From positions 1 to 23,639 of the forward strand of contig CANQMJ010000021.1 of NCBI GenBank assembly GCA_947624945.1: a stretch of 23,639 nt of DNA, in the 5' to 3' direction. The position numbers and the translations under genes were made by a program. Below are positions 22,241 to 23,639 of this stretch, one piece after another. Within the stretch, counting starts at the first letter, position 1. Every line of letters starts with the position of its first letter. Below the pieces are notes generated by a model. It did no database searches. It worked only from the letters and a program-made list of their open reading frames with translations, and was not told the DNA's origin. The stretch is from an uncultured Clostridia bacterium. Its GTDB lineage: Bacteria > Bacillota > Clostridia > Oscillospirales > CAG-272.

Positions 22241-23639
22241 ATGGTAAAGGAAACGATCGTCGACGGGTTCAATAACGCGCCGCACAGAAGTCTTTATCAC
22301 GCGCTCGGACTGACGAAAGAAGAGCTCGAACGTCCTCTCATCGGCATAGTCAGCTCGCATAACGAAATAGTGCCGGGTCACATGAACATAGACAAAATAG
22401 TCGAGGCCGTCAAAATAGGCGTCGCGATGGCGGGCGGCACGCCGATAGTGTTCCCCGCGATCGCGGTCTGCGACGGCATCGCGATGGGACATACGGGCAT
22501 GAAGTATTCGCTCATCACGCGCGACATCATCGCCGACTCAACGGAGGCGATGGTACTGGCGCACGGCTTTGACGGGCTCGTGATGGTGCCGAACTGCGAC
22601 AAGAACGTGCCGGGACTTCTGATGGCAGCGGCGCGCGTCAATATACCGACTATATTCGTCAGCGGCGGACCGATGCTGGCGGGACATGTGAACGGCAGAA
22701 AATCGAGCCTTTCAAGCATGTTCGAGGCGGTCGGCGCATATGCGGCGGGCAAGCTCGACGACGACGGACTGCGCGTCTGCGAGGAAAACACGTGTCCTAC
22801 GTGCGGCTCGTGCTCCGGCATGTATACGGCGAACTCGATGAACTGCCTGACCGAGGCGCTCGGCATGGGACTGTCCGGCAACGGCACTATCCCCGCCGTT
22901 TACTCGGCGAGGATCGAGCTTGCGAAGCACGCGGGAATGCAGATAATGGAGCTCGTGAGACGCGGCATCAAGGCGCGCGACATCATGACGGAGGCGGCGA
23001 TAAGAAACGCGCTCGCGACCGACATGGCGCTCGGCTGCTCGACGAACAGCATGCTGCATCTTCCGGCGATCGCGAACGAGTGCGGCGTCGAATTTGACCT
23101 CGACATGGCAAACGAGATAAGCGAACGCGTGCCGAACCTGTGCCATTTAGCGCCGGCGGGTCCGACGTATATGGAGGATCTGAACGAGGCGGGCGGCGTC
23201 TACGCCGTGCTGCATGAGCTCGCGGAGATAGGACTGCTTGACACGTCTGTCATGACGTGCACAGGCAAAACACTCGGCGAGAATATAAAGGACGCAAAGA
23301 ACAGAGACGAAAACGTGATCCGCCCGACGTCAAACCCGTACAGCAAAACGGGCGGCATCGCGGTCCTGCGCGGAAATTTGGCGCCGGACGGCTGCGTCGT
23401 GAAGCGCTCGGCGGTCGCGCCGGAAATGCTCGTACATAAGGGACCAGCGAAGGTGTTCGACAGCGAGGAAGAAGCTATCGCGGCTATTTACGCGGGCAAG
23501 ATAGTGAAGGGCGACGTCGTCGTTATCCGTTACGAGGGACCGGCGGGCGGACCCGGCATGCGCGAGATGCTGTCGCCGACGTCCGCTATCGCGGGAATGG
23601 GACTCGACCGCGACGTGGCGCTCATCACGGACGGAAGAT
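22241..23639 (+). CDS. ilvD: dihydroxy-acid dehydratase (3' end outside window)
   Basis: The enzyme dehydrates 2,3-dihydroxy acids to 2-keto acids, the third step of Val, Leu and Ile synthesis. The ATG at 22241 has AGGAG 6 nt upstream. The frame stays open through the last base, giving 466 codons of a family usually about 550-570 residues, so roughly the last sixth is missing. Cluster-ligand cysteines appear in VPNCDKN (Cys about 119) and TCPTCGSCSG (Cys about 185, 188, 191). The first ligand position, Cys in the [2Fe-2S] enzymes, is Gly46 here (VPGH), as in the E. coli-like group. That suggests an oxygen-labile [4Fe-4S] enzyme suited to an anaerobe. Other motifs are GGPMLAGHVNGR, ALGCSTNSMLH and RYEGPAGGPGMREML. 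Confidence 0.95.
   Translation, partial: MVKETIVDGFNNAPHRSLYHALGLTKEELERPLIGIVSSHNEIVPGHMNIDKIVEAVKIGVAMAGGTPIVFPAIAVCDGIAMGHTGMKYSLITRDIIADSTEAMVLAHGFDGLVMVPNCDKNVPGLLMAAARVNIPTIFVSGGPMLAGHVNGRKSSLSSMFEAVGAYAAGKLDDDGLRVCEENTCPTCGSCSGMYTANSMNCLTEALGMGLSGNGTIPAVYSARIELAKHAGMQIMELVRRGIKARDIMTEAAIRNALATDMALGCSTNSMLHLPAIANECGVEFDLDMANEISERVPNLCHLAPAGPTYMEDLNEAGGVYAVLHELAEIGLLDTSVMTCTGKTLGENIKDAKNRDENVIRPTSNPYSKTGGIAVLRGNLAPDGCVVKRSAVAPEMLVHKGPAKVFDSEEEAIAAIYAGKIVKGDVVVIRYEGPAGGPGMREMLSPTSAIAGMGLDRDVALITDGR

Overview
The window is 23.6 kb of dense, mostly plus-strand bacterial DNA. It probably comes from an anaerobic, gut-type member of the Clostridia (Oscillospirales-like). The reasons are a T-box leader, AGGAG-type ribosome sites, a DUF4358-like lipoprotein/MBOAT/DHHW gene set, a PfoR-type PTS IIC protein, and a GC-rich genome that still uses the isoleucine codon ATA very often. 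Taxonomy is inference; no rRNA gene or other taxonomic marker is present.

Region 1 (1-7907) is an aromatic amino acid operon: pheA (5' end outside the window), aroB, aroC, an aroE-aroK fusion, aroQ, aroA and tyrA. Most of these genes overlap by 4 bp or nearly touch. After a 347-bp spacer built of palindromic repeats comes a class I DAHP synthase (aroF). Together they encode all seven shikimate steps plus the prephenate branches to Phe and Tyr.

Region 2 (7908-12647) starts after a terminator with a strong promoter. An ECF sigma factor, a membrane-anchored putative anti-sigma protein, a DUF4358-like lipoprotein, an MBOAT O-acyltransferase and a DHHW/AlgX-like SGNH protein follow in close order and end at a hairpin. 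I read this as a sigma/anti-sigma-linked envelope polymer O-acylation unit.

Region 3 (12648-15241) has its own promoter. It encodes a CbbX/SpoVK-type AAA+ ATPase and an unrecognised membrane protein with an Asp-rich repeat, and ends at a terminator.

Region 4 (15178-18425) holds the only minus-strand gene, an AT-rich orphan lipoprotein with its own promoter and terminator. Then come a GH43-like lipoprotein with an operator-like promoter region and a PfoR-type PTS IIC membrane protein.

Region 5 (18426-23639) is a branched-chain amino acid operon: a consensus promoter, a T-box leader with a probable Leu CUC specifier, ilvB, ilvN, ilvC, a repeat-bearing spacer, and ilvD (3' end outside the window).

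No tRNA, rRNA, CRISPR array, transposase or phage gene was seen. Most of the content is biosynthetic housekeeping. The least explained parts are the AAA+/membrane protein pair, the sigma-linked O-acylation cluster, the AT-rich orphan lipoprotein and the recurring intergenic palindromes.
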